DNA from: CAWKMN01 sp963850765
GTDB lineage: Bacteria > Chloroflexota > Anaerolineae > Aggregatilineales > Aggregatilineaceae
Assembly: GCA_963850765.1 (NCBI GenBank)
Contig: CAWKMN010000003.1
Location: 1,302,001 to 1,366,000 of the forward strand
Direction: 5' to 3'
DNA length: 64,000 nucleotides
The notes beneath the pieces were generated by a model. It saw only the letters and a list, made by a program, of their open reading frames with translations. It did not search any database and had not been told where the DNA came from. Positions 1 through 10,934 of the stretch are shown here, piece after piece; the first letter of the stretch is position 1; the number at the start of each line of letters is the position of its first letter. Made by a program: the position numbers and the translations under genes.

Positions 1-165
1 GCGCATGGCCCGCTGAACCGATTCCTGACGCTTTTCGTCCTGAACCTCGTCCAGGCTGATGTCGGTGGTATTCCAGCCATACGCGTACAAGGCGATGCCA
101 GCCACAACCGCCAGAACCAGCAGCAGCCGGCGCAGGGCCGACCGTGAAGAAGGTAAGTTAGTCAA
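1..165 (-). CDS. phnE: Phosphonate-type ABC transporter permease, N-terminal part
   Basis: Reading from a TTG at 165, the minus strand encodes a short basic leader (MTNLPSSRSALRR), one hydrophobic helix and then GWNTTDISLDEVQDE, the layout of a PhnE-family membrane permease N-terminus. The gene runs out of the window at base 1. A G-rich ribosome site (AGGGGG) lies just upstream and the start is 9 nt after the phnC stop, so it is the third gene of the phnD-phnC-phnE operon. Known role of the family: the membrane channel for phosphonate or phosphite uptake. The start is inferred; no ATG is in a better position. Confidence 0.75.
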   Translation of the reverse strand, partial: MTNLPSSRSALRRLLLVLAVVAGIALYAYGWNTTDISLDEVQDEKRQESVQRAMR

Positions 166-174
166 CCCGGCCCC

Positions 175-933
175 CTATGAAATTTCTACACGAACGGCGT
201 CTTCGCCATAAATATCTTTGAAGCGTCTGTCGTCGATCTCAGTCGGCAGACCGTCAAACTCGATCCGGCCGGCCTTCAGCGCGATGATCCGGTCCGCATA
301 ACGCCGGGCCAGACTCAGAAAATGTAAGCTGCACAGCACGGTGATGCCATCTTCCTTGTTGAGCAGACCCAGGTATTTCATCACCGAGTCGGAGGTCGCC
401 GGGTCCAGGCTGGCGACCGGCTCATCAGCCAGCATCAGTTCGGGGTCCTGCATCAGGGCGCGGGCGATGCCGACACGCTGCTGCTGGCCGCCGCTCAGTT
501 GATCGGCGCGGACGAACGCTTTCTCGCGGATGCCCACCCGCTGCAATTTCTCCAGCGCCAGCCGCCGATCGTCCGCCGGGAAGCGGTTGACGAAACTCCA
601 CATTGGGTTGGTATAACCGAGCCGCCCGGCCAATACATTGGTGATGACCGACGAGCGCTTCACGAGATTAAATTGCTGAAAAATCATGCCTATTTTGCGG
701 CGGATCTGGCGCAGTTCCTCGTCGGTCGCGTCGGTGATGTCAATGCCGTTCCACTCGATGCGGCCATCGGTCGGATCGATCAGCCGGTTGATGCAGCGCA
801 GCAGGGTGGACTTGCCCGACCCGCTCAGGCCGATGACGACCAGGAACTGCCCATCGGGCACTTCAAAGCTGACATCGTCCAGGGCCAGCACGCCGGTGTC
901 GTAAATTTTCGTCAGGTGTTCGATCTTGAGCAT
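175..933 (-). CDS. phnC: Phosphonate ABC transporter ATP-binding protein
   Basis: This 252-residue ABC ATPase has Walker A GLSGSGKST, Q-loop FQQFNLV, signature LSGGQQQRVGIARAL, Walker B LMLADEPVASLD and a switch His in SLHFLSLA. The length and the long Q-loop-to-signature region fit PhnC. The ATG at 933 (MLKIEHL) is preferred over a start 24 nt upstream because GGAGA lies at good distance. It powers import through PhnE of ligand delivered by PhnD. No C-P lyase genes are in the window, so the actual substrate (phosphonate, phosphite or other) cannot be fixed from sequence. Confidence 0.9.
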   Translation of the reverse strand: MLKIEHLTKIYDTGVLALDDVSFEVPDGQFLVVIGLSGSGKSTLLRCINRLIDPTDGRIEWNGIDITDATDEELRQIRRKIGMIFQQFNLVKRSSVITNVLAGRLGYTNPMWSFVNRFPADDRRLALEKLQRVGIREKAFVRADQLSGGQQQRVGIARALMQDPELMLADEPVASLDPATSDSVMKYLGLLNKEDGITVLCSLHFLSLARRYADRIIALKAGRIEFDGLPTEIDDRRFKDIYGEDAVRVEIS

Positions 934-958
934 GCGGTCTCCGCAGGATAGTAACAAG

Positions 959-987
959 CGGGCAGAGGAGTTGCCTCACTCTGCCCG
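959..987 (-). promoter_or_regulatory. Intergenic hairpin between phnD and phnC
   Basis: A perfect 9-bp inverted repeat (CGGGCAGAG at 959-967, CTCTGCCCG at 979-987) with an 11-nt loop lies between the binding-protein gene and the ATPase gene. There is no T-run, so it is more likely an mRNA-stabilising or attenuating hairpin than a full terminator. Such hairpins commonly let the binding protein be made in excess over the membrane components. Confidence 0.5.
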
Positions 988-1017
988 TGTGAAAGCTTAA
1001 ACGGCTGAGATGACGAC

Positions 1018-2046
1018 CTAGCCGCCGAAAATATCCTCTTCGGTCAGGCCGAGGATCTCGAATTGAAGCCGGACGGAGTCGAAGGTCGCGTCGTCAATGG
1101 GCGCGACGCCGGTCCAGCTGTAGGCCGTGAAGAGCGCGGTGGCTTCCCACGCTGCTTTGTCCCCGGCCAGGCCGAACAGGCCATCCAGAATCTGCTGTTT
1201 AACCTCAGCGGGGAAGTCCGGGCCGAAGCTCAACGTGTCGTTCGGGATGGGGGCGCTGATCGCCAGGACACGAACCTGATTCACCACATCGGGAGCCGTT
1301 TCGCGCACAGCGCGGCGGGCGTCCATGATACGAACGTCGCCGACGTACAGTTCGCCATCTTCGCCAATGTAGGACTCGTCAACCGTCAGATCGAATGGTT
1401 CGGGCACGTCCCCAAAGGTCCACTGCGCGCCGGGCATGATGGGCGGGCTGTAGTAGGTGGTGCCAAAATCCACTTCGCCGTTATACACGGCCAGGATGGT
1501 CTGGTTGTGTCCACCGGTCTGGACTTCGGAGCCAGGGACAATGCCCTTTGCCTGAAGTTCGACCGCCGGCACAACATAACCAGAGGTCGAACCCGGATCG
1601 CCATAGCCCCAGGTCTTGCCCGCGAGATCGCCCAGGACAAAAATATCGCTGTCGCGGCGCACAACATACTGCGCCCAGTAGACGTTCCAGCCATTGCGCA
1701 CGGCTGCCGCAGCGACTTGCACACCGCAGCGGTCGTTGGCCAGGATATAACCGGCCGCCGGGATAAAGCCCATCGTGCTGTCGGGCGCAGCGCACATGGC
1801 TTCGATAACCGCCGCGTAGGACGTCGGCACCGAGACTTCAAACGTCAGGCCGGTCGCGTCCTTGAGCGCCTGCTCCAGCACATCGCCGCCCTCAACAATA
1901 AGTTGAGCTTCAGCCGAGGGGACAAAGTAGACTTCGATGGGGTTTCCTTCGCTGCCTAGCGGGTCTTGTGCCGAAACCGACGGCACGGCCACCACGACGG
2001 ACAGCGCCATTACAACGGCCAGCAAAAGGTAGAAAGATCTTTTCAT
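1018..2046 (-). CDS. phnD: Phosphonate ABC transporter substrate-binding protein
   Basis: The 342-residue product starts with a Sec signal peptide (MKRSFYLLLAVVMALSVVV, cleavage near SVSA-QD), followed by a PhnD-type periplasmic-binding fold. Recognisable parts are SYAAVIEAMCAA, the DLAGKTWGYGDPGSTSGY ligand-loop region and TGGHNQTILAVYNGEVDFG. The ATG at 2046 is chosen over a GTG at 2055 because AAGGAG sits 8 nt upstream. It is the first gene of the transporter operon with phnC and phnE. No lipobox Cys is seen, so the membrane attachment used in a monoderm is unclear. Confidence 0.85.
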   Translation of the reverse strand: MKRSFYLLLAVVMALSVVVAVPSVSAQDPLGSEGNPIEVYFVPSAEAQLIVEGGDVLEQALKDATGLTFEVSVPTSYAAVIEAMCAAPDSTMGFIPAAGYILANDRCGVQVAAAAVRNGWNVYWAQYVVRRDSDIFVLGDLAGKTWGYGDPGSTSGYVVPAVELQAKGIVPGSEVQTGGHNQTILAVYNGEVDFGTTYYSPPIMPGAQWTFGDVPEPFDLTVDESYIGEDGELYVGDVRIMDARRAVRETAPDVVNQVRVLAISAPIPNDTLSFGPDFPAEVKQQILDGLFGLAGDKAAWEATALFTAYSWTGVAPIDDATFDSVRLQFEILGLTEEDIFGG

Positions 2047-2136
2047 GTTATGCACTCCTTGCTTGATTAAAGCGCAGTTTAATATGAGAGGGACTCTCCT
2101 GTTCAGTGTAACGAAATGGGCCGTGACTCTGCAAGT

Positions 2137-2868
2137 TCAGACGCCCCGCCGCACCCACCGATCCCACAGCAAATTGAGCGTGGATTCGAGGCGTGTCTCG
2201 AACACCGGCCCCAACGTCGTCGTCACATCGTCATGGTTGGAGAAGACCGCATAGGGCACGCTAAAGCCGCGCACATCGAGCGTTTCCGCGTTCGGTGCCG
2301 AAATCTCCGCCCAGTCCACTGCCTGATAGAGCCGGGTCAATTTGGCGTCGGGCAGGCCGTGTTCCAGGATGCTGTCCGGCCGATCCGGGTTGAAGCGCCG
2401 CCGGTTCTTACGCAGCGATTTTTCGAAGGGCACATCGATATACAGGATCGCCGCCTGCCGCAGAACCCCATCGCTCAGGTGGGGATACGCGGCGCGGTAG
2501 CCGCCGTGTTCGCTCCCGCGCGAGAACTCAACCAGCACGGTGTGATCGGCGTGCAGATCGGGATCGTCGCGCAGGCACTTGTCATAGTCCAGACTGAGCC
2601 GCTCGATCAGCAGATGCCACAGGTCATTGTGGATAAAATACCCCTCGGAGTCCGTGTGCAGGCGGGGGCGGTTCAGCTTTTTCTCGAGCAGGGCGTCTTC
2701 CTCAAACCACGTCCACAGCATCGGGAAGTCGTCCAGTTCGACCAGCCGGCCGATATGGAAGCGTGCGCGGCGCTCCTCGTCCGGCAGGTAATTCAAAAAG
2801 TGGATGAGTTCACTCTTGCCCGCAGCCGGGCGTCCGTTCAAAACCAAAATCGGAAAAATATCAGACAT
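2137..2868 (-). CDS. P-loop NTPase, uncharacterised kinase-like
   Basis: The 243-residue protein begins with a short strand and a Walker A loop, LVLNGRPAAGKSE, close to the N-terminus, as in small nucleoside or sugar kinases. A later segment, QAAILYIDVPFEKSLRKNRRRF, looks like the core strand and lid (Arg-rich) of that fold. I do not recognise the substrate. The ATG at 2868 has GAGG 7 nt upstream. It ends about 90 nt from phnD and lies 44 nt downstream of pncB, so it may be co-transcribed with pncB, but no pathway link can be shown. Confidence 0.6.
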   Translation of the reverse strand: MSDIFPILVLNGRPAAGKSELIHFLNYLPDEERRARFHIGRLVELDDFPMLWTWFEEDALLEKKLNRPRLHTDSEGYFIHNDLWHLLIERLSLDYDKCLRDDPDLHADHTVLVEFSRGSEHGGYRAAYPHLSDGVLRQAAILYIDVPFEKSLRKNRRRFNPDRPDSILEHGLPDAKLTRLYQAVDWAEISAPNAETLDVRGFSVPYAVFSNHDDVTTTLGPVFETRLESTLNLLWDRWVRRGV

Positions 2869-2912
2869 AAACAATCCTCGTACTGCTGGTATACCTGCTC
2901 ACTGAAAACTAT

Positions 2913-4457
2913 TTACTCACTCAGCGACGCGATCAATGACTGCTTCAGTTCCCACAGGGCCTCGGTCAGCGAGACATGGTAAATATGCGGGTTGATGAGA
3001 CGCCTCACGCCTGGATCCAGCCGGTCAATATCGAGACGGCGGCGCTCGCGCATGGCTTCAATCGACGGCGTCTCGTAGACGACCACGCCATCCCGCATGA
3101 TCTCGACCAGCAGCGGCTCGACTTCGCTGATTTCATCGCGCGCCAGCGCCCGGTACTTGGCATGATCGGAGGGATGGTGCAGGACGATCCGATCCATCGT
3201 GCGCAGATCTTCATGCTCCAGGCTGAGCAGGTCGACCGTGGCGATGCCGCGCTGATCGTAAACACGCCAGACATGCTTGTGGCCGGGGTTAGGTGTCTTA
3301 TCCGCCGACTCGGAGATCTTAATGGCCGGAACCCAGTGATCGTTATCGCAGACGGCGACCAGCTTGTAGACGCCGCCGAGCGCCGGTTCGCCCCACGACG
3401 TGACGAGCCGCGTCCCAACGCCATACGCCAGCCGGTCGATCAGGTGTTCGGCATCCACGCCCCAGCGCGGCGCTTCGTCGCGGATCTGGGTGAGCACCTG
3501 CCAGATCACCAGTTCGTCCAGGTTGTTGGAGAGTACGATGCTGACATCCGGGAATCCGGCGTCGTCCAGCATCTTCGCGGCGCGAATCGCCAGATACGCC
3601 AGATCCCCGGAGTCCAGCCGGATACCGGCGGGTTTGTGCCCCTTGCGGCGCAGTTCCTCGAAGACGACGATCGCATTGGGAACGCCGCTCTCCAGGGTGT
3701 TGATCGTATCCACCAGCAGCAGGCAGTCATCAGGATACACCTCGGCATAGGCGCGAAAAGCGTCCACCTCGCCCATGCCCAGCGCGATAAATACCTGCAC
3801 CATACTGTGCGCATGGGTGCCTTTCGGCGGATAGCCCAGCACGCGCGACATCCCCACATTGGAAGTGAAGTCGGCCCCGCCGATCAAGGCTGCGCGCACG
3901 GCGGCGTTCGCGCCTTTGTCCTGCCCGCGCCGCAGGCCGAAGTCGATCAGCAGGCGACCGCGCCCGCTGCGATGCATGCGCGCGGCCTTAGTCGCGATCA
4001 AGGTCTGGTAGTTGAGATGGTTCAGCAGCGAGGTTTCGAGAAGCTGCGCCGGAACCATCGGCCCCATGACGACGGTTAGCGGCACATTCGGGTGTACCAC
4101 ACGCCCTTCGGGGATAGCGTGCATGGTGATGCCCTCGAAGGTGCCATGCGCCGACAGCCATCCCAGAAAATCGTCATCGAACACGCGCTGGCCGGTCGGG
4201 TTGGTCTGCGAACGCAGATAGTCGATGTCGTCCGGGGCAAAATGTGCCTCGTGCATCCAGTCCAGCAGCCATTCCAGGCCGGCCGTGATGCAGTATCCAG
4301 CTTTGTGCAGGCCGTAATCGGGATAACCCCGGAAGAAATGATCAAACTGGACGTATTTCTCATGCAGGCCCATGCGGTAATAGACCTGGGCCATGGTAAG
4401 CTGGTAATAATCGGTAAACAGGATGCCTTCCGCAATCCGCCGCTGTGCCTGATTCAC
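2913..4457 (-). CDS. pncB: Nicotinate phosphoribosyltransferase
   Basis: The 514-residue protein matches the NAPRTase family, which makes nicotinate mononucleotide from nicotinate and PRPP with ATP hydrolysis in NAD salvage. Visible landmarks are the N-terminal LFTDYYQLTMAQVY, the LLIDFGLRRGQD and GADFTSNVGMSRVLGYP active-site segments, and GIRLDSGDLAYLA of the PRPP-binding barrel. Length is typical of the long bacterial form. The start is GTG at 4457, with AAAGGA 8 nt upstream. It stands alone apart from the P-loop gene downstream. Confidence 0.92.
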   Translation of the reverse strand: MNQAQRRIAEGILFTDYYQLTMAQVYYRMGLHEKYVQFDHFFRGYPDYGLHKAGYCITAGLEWLLDWMHEAHFAPDDIDYLRSQTNPTGQRVFDDDFLGWLSAHGTFEGITMHAIPEGRVVHPNVPLTVVMGPMVPAQLLETSLLNHLNYQTLIATKAARMHRSGRGRLLIDFGLRRGQDKGANAAVRAALIGGADFTSNVGMSRVLGYPPKGTHAHSMVQVFIALGMGEVDAFRAYAEVYPDDCLLLVDTINTLESGVPNAIVVFEELRRKGHKPAGIRLDSGDLAYLAIRAAKMLDDAGFPDVSIVLSNNLDELVIWQVLTQIRDEAPRWGVDAEHLIDRLAYGVGTRLVTSWGEPALGGVYKLVAVCDNDHWVPAIKISESADKTPNPGHKHVWRVYDQRGIATVDLLSLEHEDLRTMDRIVLHHPSDHAKYRALARDEISEVEPLLVEIMRDGVVVYETPSIEAMRERRRLDIDRLDPGVRRLINPHIYHVSLTEALWELKQSLIASLSE

Positions 4458-4816
4458 ACTCCACGTCCTTTCGTAAGCAGCCCGAGAGCGTGTTATGCAC
4501 TCGAGATATTTTGCGACAGAGCTATCAGCGCTCAGCGTTCAGCTTTCAGCTAAAAATCAAAAGAGCAAAACACTTGCCCGACACGTTGCTGGTTGGTTGA
4601 TCCTGATCGCGATTTGGCTTTTGGCTGATAGCTGACCGCTGACCACTTCTCTCTCACAAAGCGCTCAGGAATTCATAACTGGCTCAGTCTGATTATCACG
4701 CATCCCTGTGGATTTTGCACCCAAATTTCGTCACGGCGGGTTTGGACCTATACTCGGATGGAACCAATCCGGCGAGAACGGCGTCCTAAAAATACCTTAC
4801 CCATGGAGGTTAGCCG
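4458..4816. repeat. 359-nt intergenic region with an imperfect inverted repeat
   Basis: No coding potential is seen. Bases 4519-4560 (GCTATCAGCGCTCAGCGTTC and following) pair imperfectly with 4610-4645 (GCTGATAGCTGACCGCTGAC). The same kind of CTGATAGCTGA/TCAGC words recurs near 60375, so this is an interspersed repeat family. The region also holds the divergent promoters of pncB and the macroglobulin gene; TATACT at 4749-4754 is a plausible -10 for the latter, without a convincing -35. Confidence 0.5.
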
Positions 4817-7800
4817 ATGAAACCGATCAGGTCTTTTCTGTTACGAGGCACTGTTTTGATCATTGGGGCGGCGCTGCTGCTGGTGGCGCGCGGCGTACTC
4901 GCCCAGGAGAATGCAGAATCGTTCCCGCCCCACGTGATCGATGTATGGCCGTATCCCGGCGAAGAAGTTCTGACCGACCAGCCGGTGATTATCATGTTCG
5001 ACCAGGCGATGGATGCCGCCAGCGTCGAGGCCGCCTGGCAGAGCGACCCGACCGCGCCGGGATCGTTCTCCTGGCAGGATGATCAAACCGTCGCTTTTGT
5101 GCCAGCTGGCGGCTGGCAGCGTGCCACGCATTATGACATCACGATCGGAACCGGCGCGCAGGCCGCGAATGGGCTGGCGCTCGAAACACCCTATGAATTT
5201 TTTGTGCAGACGATTGGCTATCTCGAAGTCGCGGCGGTGGTGCCCGCTCCGGATGCGGAAGGCGTCGCCGCCGATGCGACGATCACTGTATCGTTTAACC
5301 GCCCGGTCGTGCCGCTGGTCTCCACCGACCAGCTTGGTGATCTGCCGCAGCCGTTGGTCTTTGATCCGCCGATCGAGGGCCAGGGCGAGTGGGTGAACAC
5401 TTCCATCTACATGTTCACCCCCGACAAGCCGTTGGCCGGCGGAACGACCTACGCGGCCAGCGTCGCCGCCGGGCTGAAAGATGCGATCGGCGCGACGCTG
5501 GACCAGAGCTACACCTGGCGCTTCAAGACGCTTCCGCCCGAAATCCTGAGCGTATCGCCCTATCAGGGCCAGTCGCTGGTCCTGCTGGAATCGACCATCG
5601 ACGTACAGTTCAGCCAGCCGATGGACCCAGCCAGCACCGAAGAAGCCTTTATGCTTCAGCACAACGGCGAGCGCGTGCCGGGCACCATTGAATGGACCAA
5701 CGATAACCAGTGGCTGACCTTCAGACCGGCGGAACAGCTTGACATCGAGTCGATCTACCTGATCAGCATCGCGCCCAGCGCCCGCAGCAAGTCCGGCGAG
5801 GCGCAGATTGAGCAGGGTATCTCGTATAACTTCACCACGGTACCCTACCCCGGCATTGACCGGACGTATCCGGCCAACGGCGAGCGTGAAGTGTCGCCGG
5901 GCGGCGGTGTGTCGATCGAGTTCAAATCACCCATGAATACGGAGACGTTCGAGGGCAAGGCGGAAGTCATCACACCCGAAGGTGTGACCTGGGAGCCGAT
6001 CGTCTATGGCACCTCGTCGTTTTACCTGGACTTCGCCAGCCAGCCGGAGACGCAGTATACGATCCGGTTTAAGCGCGGCTCAGAAGATGTCTACGGCAAC
6101 GCCATCGACACCGATTACACGTTCTCGTTTGAGACGGGCCGGATCGAGCCGTGGGCGTCGCTGCCCTCGACCGGCCAGTTCATGATCACCAATGCCTACC
6201 GCGAGAATACCCGCATCGCGATGAGCGTTACCGGCAAACTGACCGTCGGTTTCGCGCTGTACCAGATCAAGACCCAGGATATCGGCACGGTGATGCGCGA
6301 TTACTACGACGCCGACGCGATGGCGCGGTTAGGGACCATCACCCGCGCGTGGAGCGAGGAGCTTGACGGCGGTCCGACGCAGTACGGCGTGGACGAGGTG
6401 CTGCTGGCGTCCGAAGCAGGCGGCCAGCTCACACCGGGCGTCTATTACCTGCAAGCCCTCATCCCGCGTGACAATTACCCGCAGTCGCTGGCGCTCGGCG
6501 TGGTGACGGCCAACCTGACCGTCAAGCGCGGGCCGGACGAGGTGCTGATCTGGGTAACGGACATCCAGACCGCCGAGCCGGTCGCCAATACAACCGTCAC
6601 GCGTGTACCGCGCGGACGGCACGCAGCTCGCCGCCGGCACCACCGACAGCGACGGCATCTTCCGCACGGCGGTATCTACCACCGGCTATGGGGATAATTT
6701 TGTCTATGCAGTCGCGGAGAGCCAGGGTGTCTACGGCGTCTGGATGTCGTGGGGCGGCTCGGTCGCGGCCAACGTCGCGGGCTATCTCTACACCGACCGC
6801 CCGATCTACCGCCCGGCCGAAACCGTCTACTTCCGGGGCGTGATCCGCGACCGGCAGGATATGACCTACACGGTGCCGCACACCGAGACGGTCCACGTGA
6901 CCGTGGATGTGAACTATGGCGAACAGATCCTTTACGATCAGGATGTCGTGCTGACCCAGTTCGGCACGTTCAACGGCGAATTCGATCTGCCGGAAGACGT
7001 CCCGATCGGCCAGGGCAACATCCGCGTCCGCTACCAGTCGGATTACGACGCGACCGTGTACTTTCAGATCGCCGAGTTCCGCGTGCCTGAATACAAGGTC
7101 GAGGTCACGCCGGACAACACCAGCGATCATCCAGGGCGACCCGTTGAAAGCGGTCATCACCGCGTCGTACTACTTCGGCGGGCCGGTCAGCGGTGCCGAT
7201 CTGAACTGGAACGCGCACGGCGAGGAAGCCTGGTTCAACTACACCGGGCCGGGCCGCTATAACTTCACCGACTCCACGCAGGATTACTTCGGCTGGCTGG
7301 ATCTGGGCAGCGGCACCACGACGACCGACGCCAACGGGCAGGTGATCGTGGACCTGCCGAACACCAAAGCGCCGGTAGTCCGGCCGATGACCATCCTGAT
7401 CGAGGGACAGACCTACGACGAGAGCGGCCAGTACATCGCCGGGCGCACGTCGGTGATGGCCCACCCGGCCAGCGTGTATGTGGGCATGAACACCGACCGC
7501 TACTTCGGGCGCGAAAACACGCCGCTGGACATCAACCTGATCGCCGTCACGCCGGAGAGCGAACCCATCGCCGGGCAGAAAGTCGCCCTCACCGTGATGG
7601 AGATTCGCTGGGAGCGTGTCCCGATCGAAGGCTCCTTTGGGCAGTACGACTGGGTGCGGAAGGAAATCGAGGTCGAAACCGGCGAGGTCGTGACCGGCGA
7701 TGACGGCACCGCGAAATATACCTTCACGCCGCCGCAGGCGGGCATCTATCAGGTGCGCGCGGTGGTGCGCGACGAGCGCGAGCGGATCAACAGCAGTTCG

Positions 7801-10705
7801 CTGCAATTCTGGGTCACGGGTACGCGCCCGGTGTGGTGGGGCCGTCCCAGCAATACGATCGAACTGGTGGCGGACAAGGACAGCTACAAGCCCGGCGATA
7901 CGGCTGAGGTGCTGGTCCCGATCCCGTTCAGCGGCGTATCCTACGTGCTGATGACCGCCGAACGCGCCGGAATCCAGCAGGTCGAAGTCGTCCGCGTGGA
8001 AGGTTCCACCCTGGTGTACCAGCTTCCGATCACCGAGGACGCATGTCCCGACCATCCACATCACCGCCACGCTGATGAAGGGCATGGACGAAGAGAACCT
8101 GAACCCGCTGTATCGCACGGGGGAAATCGCGCTGAACGTCGAGCCGGTCAACCAGCGCCTGACCGTGACTGTCACGCCGTCCGCCGCGCTGGCGCAGCCC
8201 GGTGATACCGTCACGCTGGACGTGAAAACCGTCGATGCGCGCGGCGAGCCAGTCAGCGCCGAGGTGGGCGTGACCGTCACCGACGAGGCGATCCTGTCGC
8301 TCGCCGCACCGAACACCGGGCCGATGATCGACACCTTCTACGGCTTCCAGTATAACCAGGTGCAGACGGACGTCGCGCTCAACGCCCTGCTCGACGTCAT
8401 GACGGATGAGCTGATCCGTGAAAAAGCCGAGCGTGATGAGGCCGCGGCTCAGCCTCCAATGGCCGCCCCCACCATGACCGCCGGATTTGCAGCCGATGCC
8501 GCCGTCGCCGAAGAGGCTGAAGCGCCAGCCGCAGGCGGCCCCGGTGGTGTGACCGTTGATATTCGCGAGGACTTCCAGCAGACGCCGCTGTGGGCACCGC
8601 GCGTCACCACCGACGAGACCGGGCAGGGATCGGTGACGGTCACGCTGCCCGATAACCTGACGACGTGGCACGTGGACGCGCGCGGCCTGACGCAGGATAC
8701 GCGCGTGGGCGATGCCACGTCCAGCGTGATGAGCACGCTGCCCCTGCTGACCCGCCCGGTGGTGCCGCGCTTCTTCGTCGTCGGGTGACCGCGTAACGCT
8801 CGCCAGCGTGATCAACAACAATACCAGCAGCGCGCAGCAGGTCGAAGCCACGCTGCAAGCCAGCGGCGTCACCTTCGAGAGCGCCGAAACCCAGACCGTG
8901 ACCATCGAGGCCGGGGCGCGCGCGCGGGTCGAGTGGATCGTCACGATCGAGGACGTGCCGTTCGTGGATCTGACCTTCTTCGCCATCGGGCAGGACGGCT
9001 ATCAGGACGCTGTCAAACCCACGCTCGCCACCGGACCGGATGGCACCATCCCGGTCTACCGCTACACCGCGCCGGACACCGTCGGGACGGGCGGCGTGCT
9101 GCGCGAAGGTGGATCCCGCACCGAGGTGATCAGCCTGCCGCCGCGCCTGGACGTGGATCAGGGCGAACTGACCATTCACCTCGATCCCTCGCTGGCGGTG
9201 ACGACAGTAGACGCGCTGGACTACCTGAAGAACTTCCGGCACCAGTGCATCGAGCAGACGGTCAGCCGCTTCCTGCCCAACGTCATGACCTACCGCGCGC
9301 TCAAAGACCTCGGCCTGGACGATCCCGCGCTCAAGGCGAACCTCGAAGTCGTGCTCCAGCAGGCGCTGGACCGGCTTGCCAAGGATCAAAACCTGACGGC
9401 GGCTGGGGCTGGTTCGGCCTGATGGAGAGCGATCCCTATGTGACGGCCTACGCCGCGCTGGGGCTGGTCGAAGCGCGCGACGGCGGGTTCACCGTGGATC
9501 AGAGCATGATCGACCGGGCGCTCAATTTTGTGCGCAGCCACTTCATCCGGCCGGGGATCGACACGCCCGACTGGCAGCTGAACCGGCAGGCGTTCTACCT
9601 GTACGTCTTCGCGCGGGCCGGACAGGCCACCCAGCAGGATCTCGACGCGCTGCTCGATCAACGGCTGGAGATGGACTACTGGGCGCGGGCGTTCCTGCTG
9701 ATGGCCTACCACCAGTTCAACCCCGACGGATCAGCCGTAGCGCAGTTGGTCAGCGACCTGCAATCCGGCGCGATCCTGTCCGCGACGGGCGCGCACTGGG
9801 AAGAAGACGAGCGCGACTGGTGGAACTGGAACAGCGACACGCGCACCACGGCGATCGCGCTGGCGGCCCTGACCCGTGTCACGCCGCAGTTTGATCTGCT
9901 GCCGAATGTCGTGCGCTGGCTGATGGTGGCGCGGCAGGGCGATCACTGGGAAACCACGCAGGAAACCGCCTGGGCCGTCATGGCGCTGACCGACTGGATG
10001 GTGGCGACCAACGAATTGCAGGGCAACTACGACTACGCGCTGGCTGTCAACAGCAGCGAACTGGCCGAAGGCACGGTCACGCCGGATAACATCCGCGAGG
10101 GCAAAGTGCTCAAAGTTGAAGTCAAGGATCTGCTGAAAGACGAGATCAATCGGGTGACGTTTGTCCGAGGCGAGGGCGAGGGCGTGCTGTACTACACGGC
10201 GCACCTGAATGTCCGGTTGTGGGCCGCCGAAGCCGATCCGATCAGCCGGGGCATCTCCGTCTCGCGCGAATACTTCCTCGGCAGCGACCGCGAGCAGCCC
10301 GTGACCGGGGCGACCATAGGCGACGTGCTCACCGTGCGCGTCACGATCACCGCGCCGCAGGACATCTACTACTTCGTGCTCGAAGATCCGCTGCCCGCCG
10401 GCACAGAGCCGGTCGACACGTCTCTGCTGACGACGAGCCAGTTGGATCAGGACCCGATGCTCCGCCCAGTGTATGATCCGGTCTGGTGGTGGGGCTGGTG
10501 GTACTTCGACCACACCGAAATGCGCGACGAACAGGTGAACCTGTATGCGGACTTCCTGCCGCGCGGCACCTATGTCTACACCTATCAGGTGCGGGCCAGC
10601 TTCCCCGGCGAGTACCAGACGATGCCGAGCCACGCCTATTCGTTCTACTTCCCGGAGGTTTTCGGGCGCGGCGCGGGTACGCTCTTCACCGTGACCGGCG
10701 AATAG
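4817..10705 (+). CDS. Secreted alpha-2-macroglobulin family protein (five frameshifts in this sequence)
   Basis: Repairing five single-base indels (near 6602, 7125, 8041, 8784 and 9392) gives one protein of about 1,960 residues. It opens with a signal peptide (MKPIRSFLLRGTVLIIG, cleavage near LAQ), then about four SbsA-type Ig-like domains (HVIDVWPYPGEEVLTDQPV and similar). An MG2 segment YLYTDRPIYRPAETVYFRG follows near residue 655, the A2M core LWAPRVTTDETGQGSVTV near 1,256, and a thioester Cys-Ile-Glu-Gln near 1,476 with the alpha/alpha toroid TED repeats after it. GGAGG lies 8 nt before the ATG. Known role of the family: trapping of proteases at the cell surface. An Ala/Pro/Gly-rich stretch near residue 1,215 is a candidate bait region. 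Confidence 0.85.
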
Positions 10706-10723
10706 GTTGATCATGCGCTTGTT

Positions 10724-10748
10724 GTAGGGGCGTATCGCAATACGCCCC
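10724..10748. repeat. Palindromic repeat, family A
   Basis: GTAGGGGCGTATCGCAATAC followed by GCCCC folds into a hairpin with GGGGCGTAT paired to ATACGCCCC. Copies or variants occur at 11320-11347, 44109-44136 and 48701-48726, all intergenic. This one lies just after the macroglobulin gene. Confidence 0.75.
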
Positions 10749-10804
10749 GACGGAACTGGGCGAATCAACAGATCAAGTGGTGCGATTGCTGGAAGAAACA
10801 GGCA

Positions 10805-10837
10805 CACAGGCGGGGTCACGATCCCGCCTGTGATTTT
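10805..10837 (+). terminator. Rho-independent terminator after the macroglobulin gene
   Basis: A 10-bp perfect stem (CACAGGCGGG at 10805-10814, CCCGCCTGTG at 10823-10832) with an 8-nt loop is followed by ATTTTCT. It separates the macroglobulin gene from the response-regulator promoter. Confidence 0.75.
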
Positions 10838-10866
10838 CTACCCTAAAAATAGTTAGGGGATTGCGT

Positions 10867-10872
10867 TATAAT
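10867..10872 (+). promoter_or_regulatory. Candidate -10 box for the response regulator
   Basis: A perfect TATAAT lies 63 nt upstream of the start at 10935, just after the terminator. No good -35 is seen at 16-18 nt, so this is a partial promoter call. Confidence 0.5.
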
Positions 10873-10934
10873 GGATTTCATCAAGGAAAAACGCGTACAA
10901 CACGCCAGAAACCAATATCCCACTGGGAGCTATC

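Noticed and set aside
4817..10705. The macroglobulin gene as a decayed pseudogene or as five small genes
   Set aside because: The successive frames continue one family alignment exactly at each indel, codon usage stays normal and other essential genes show the same kind of indel.
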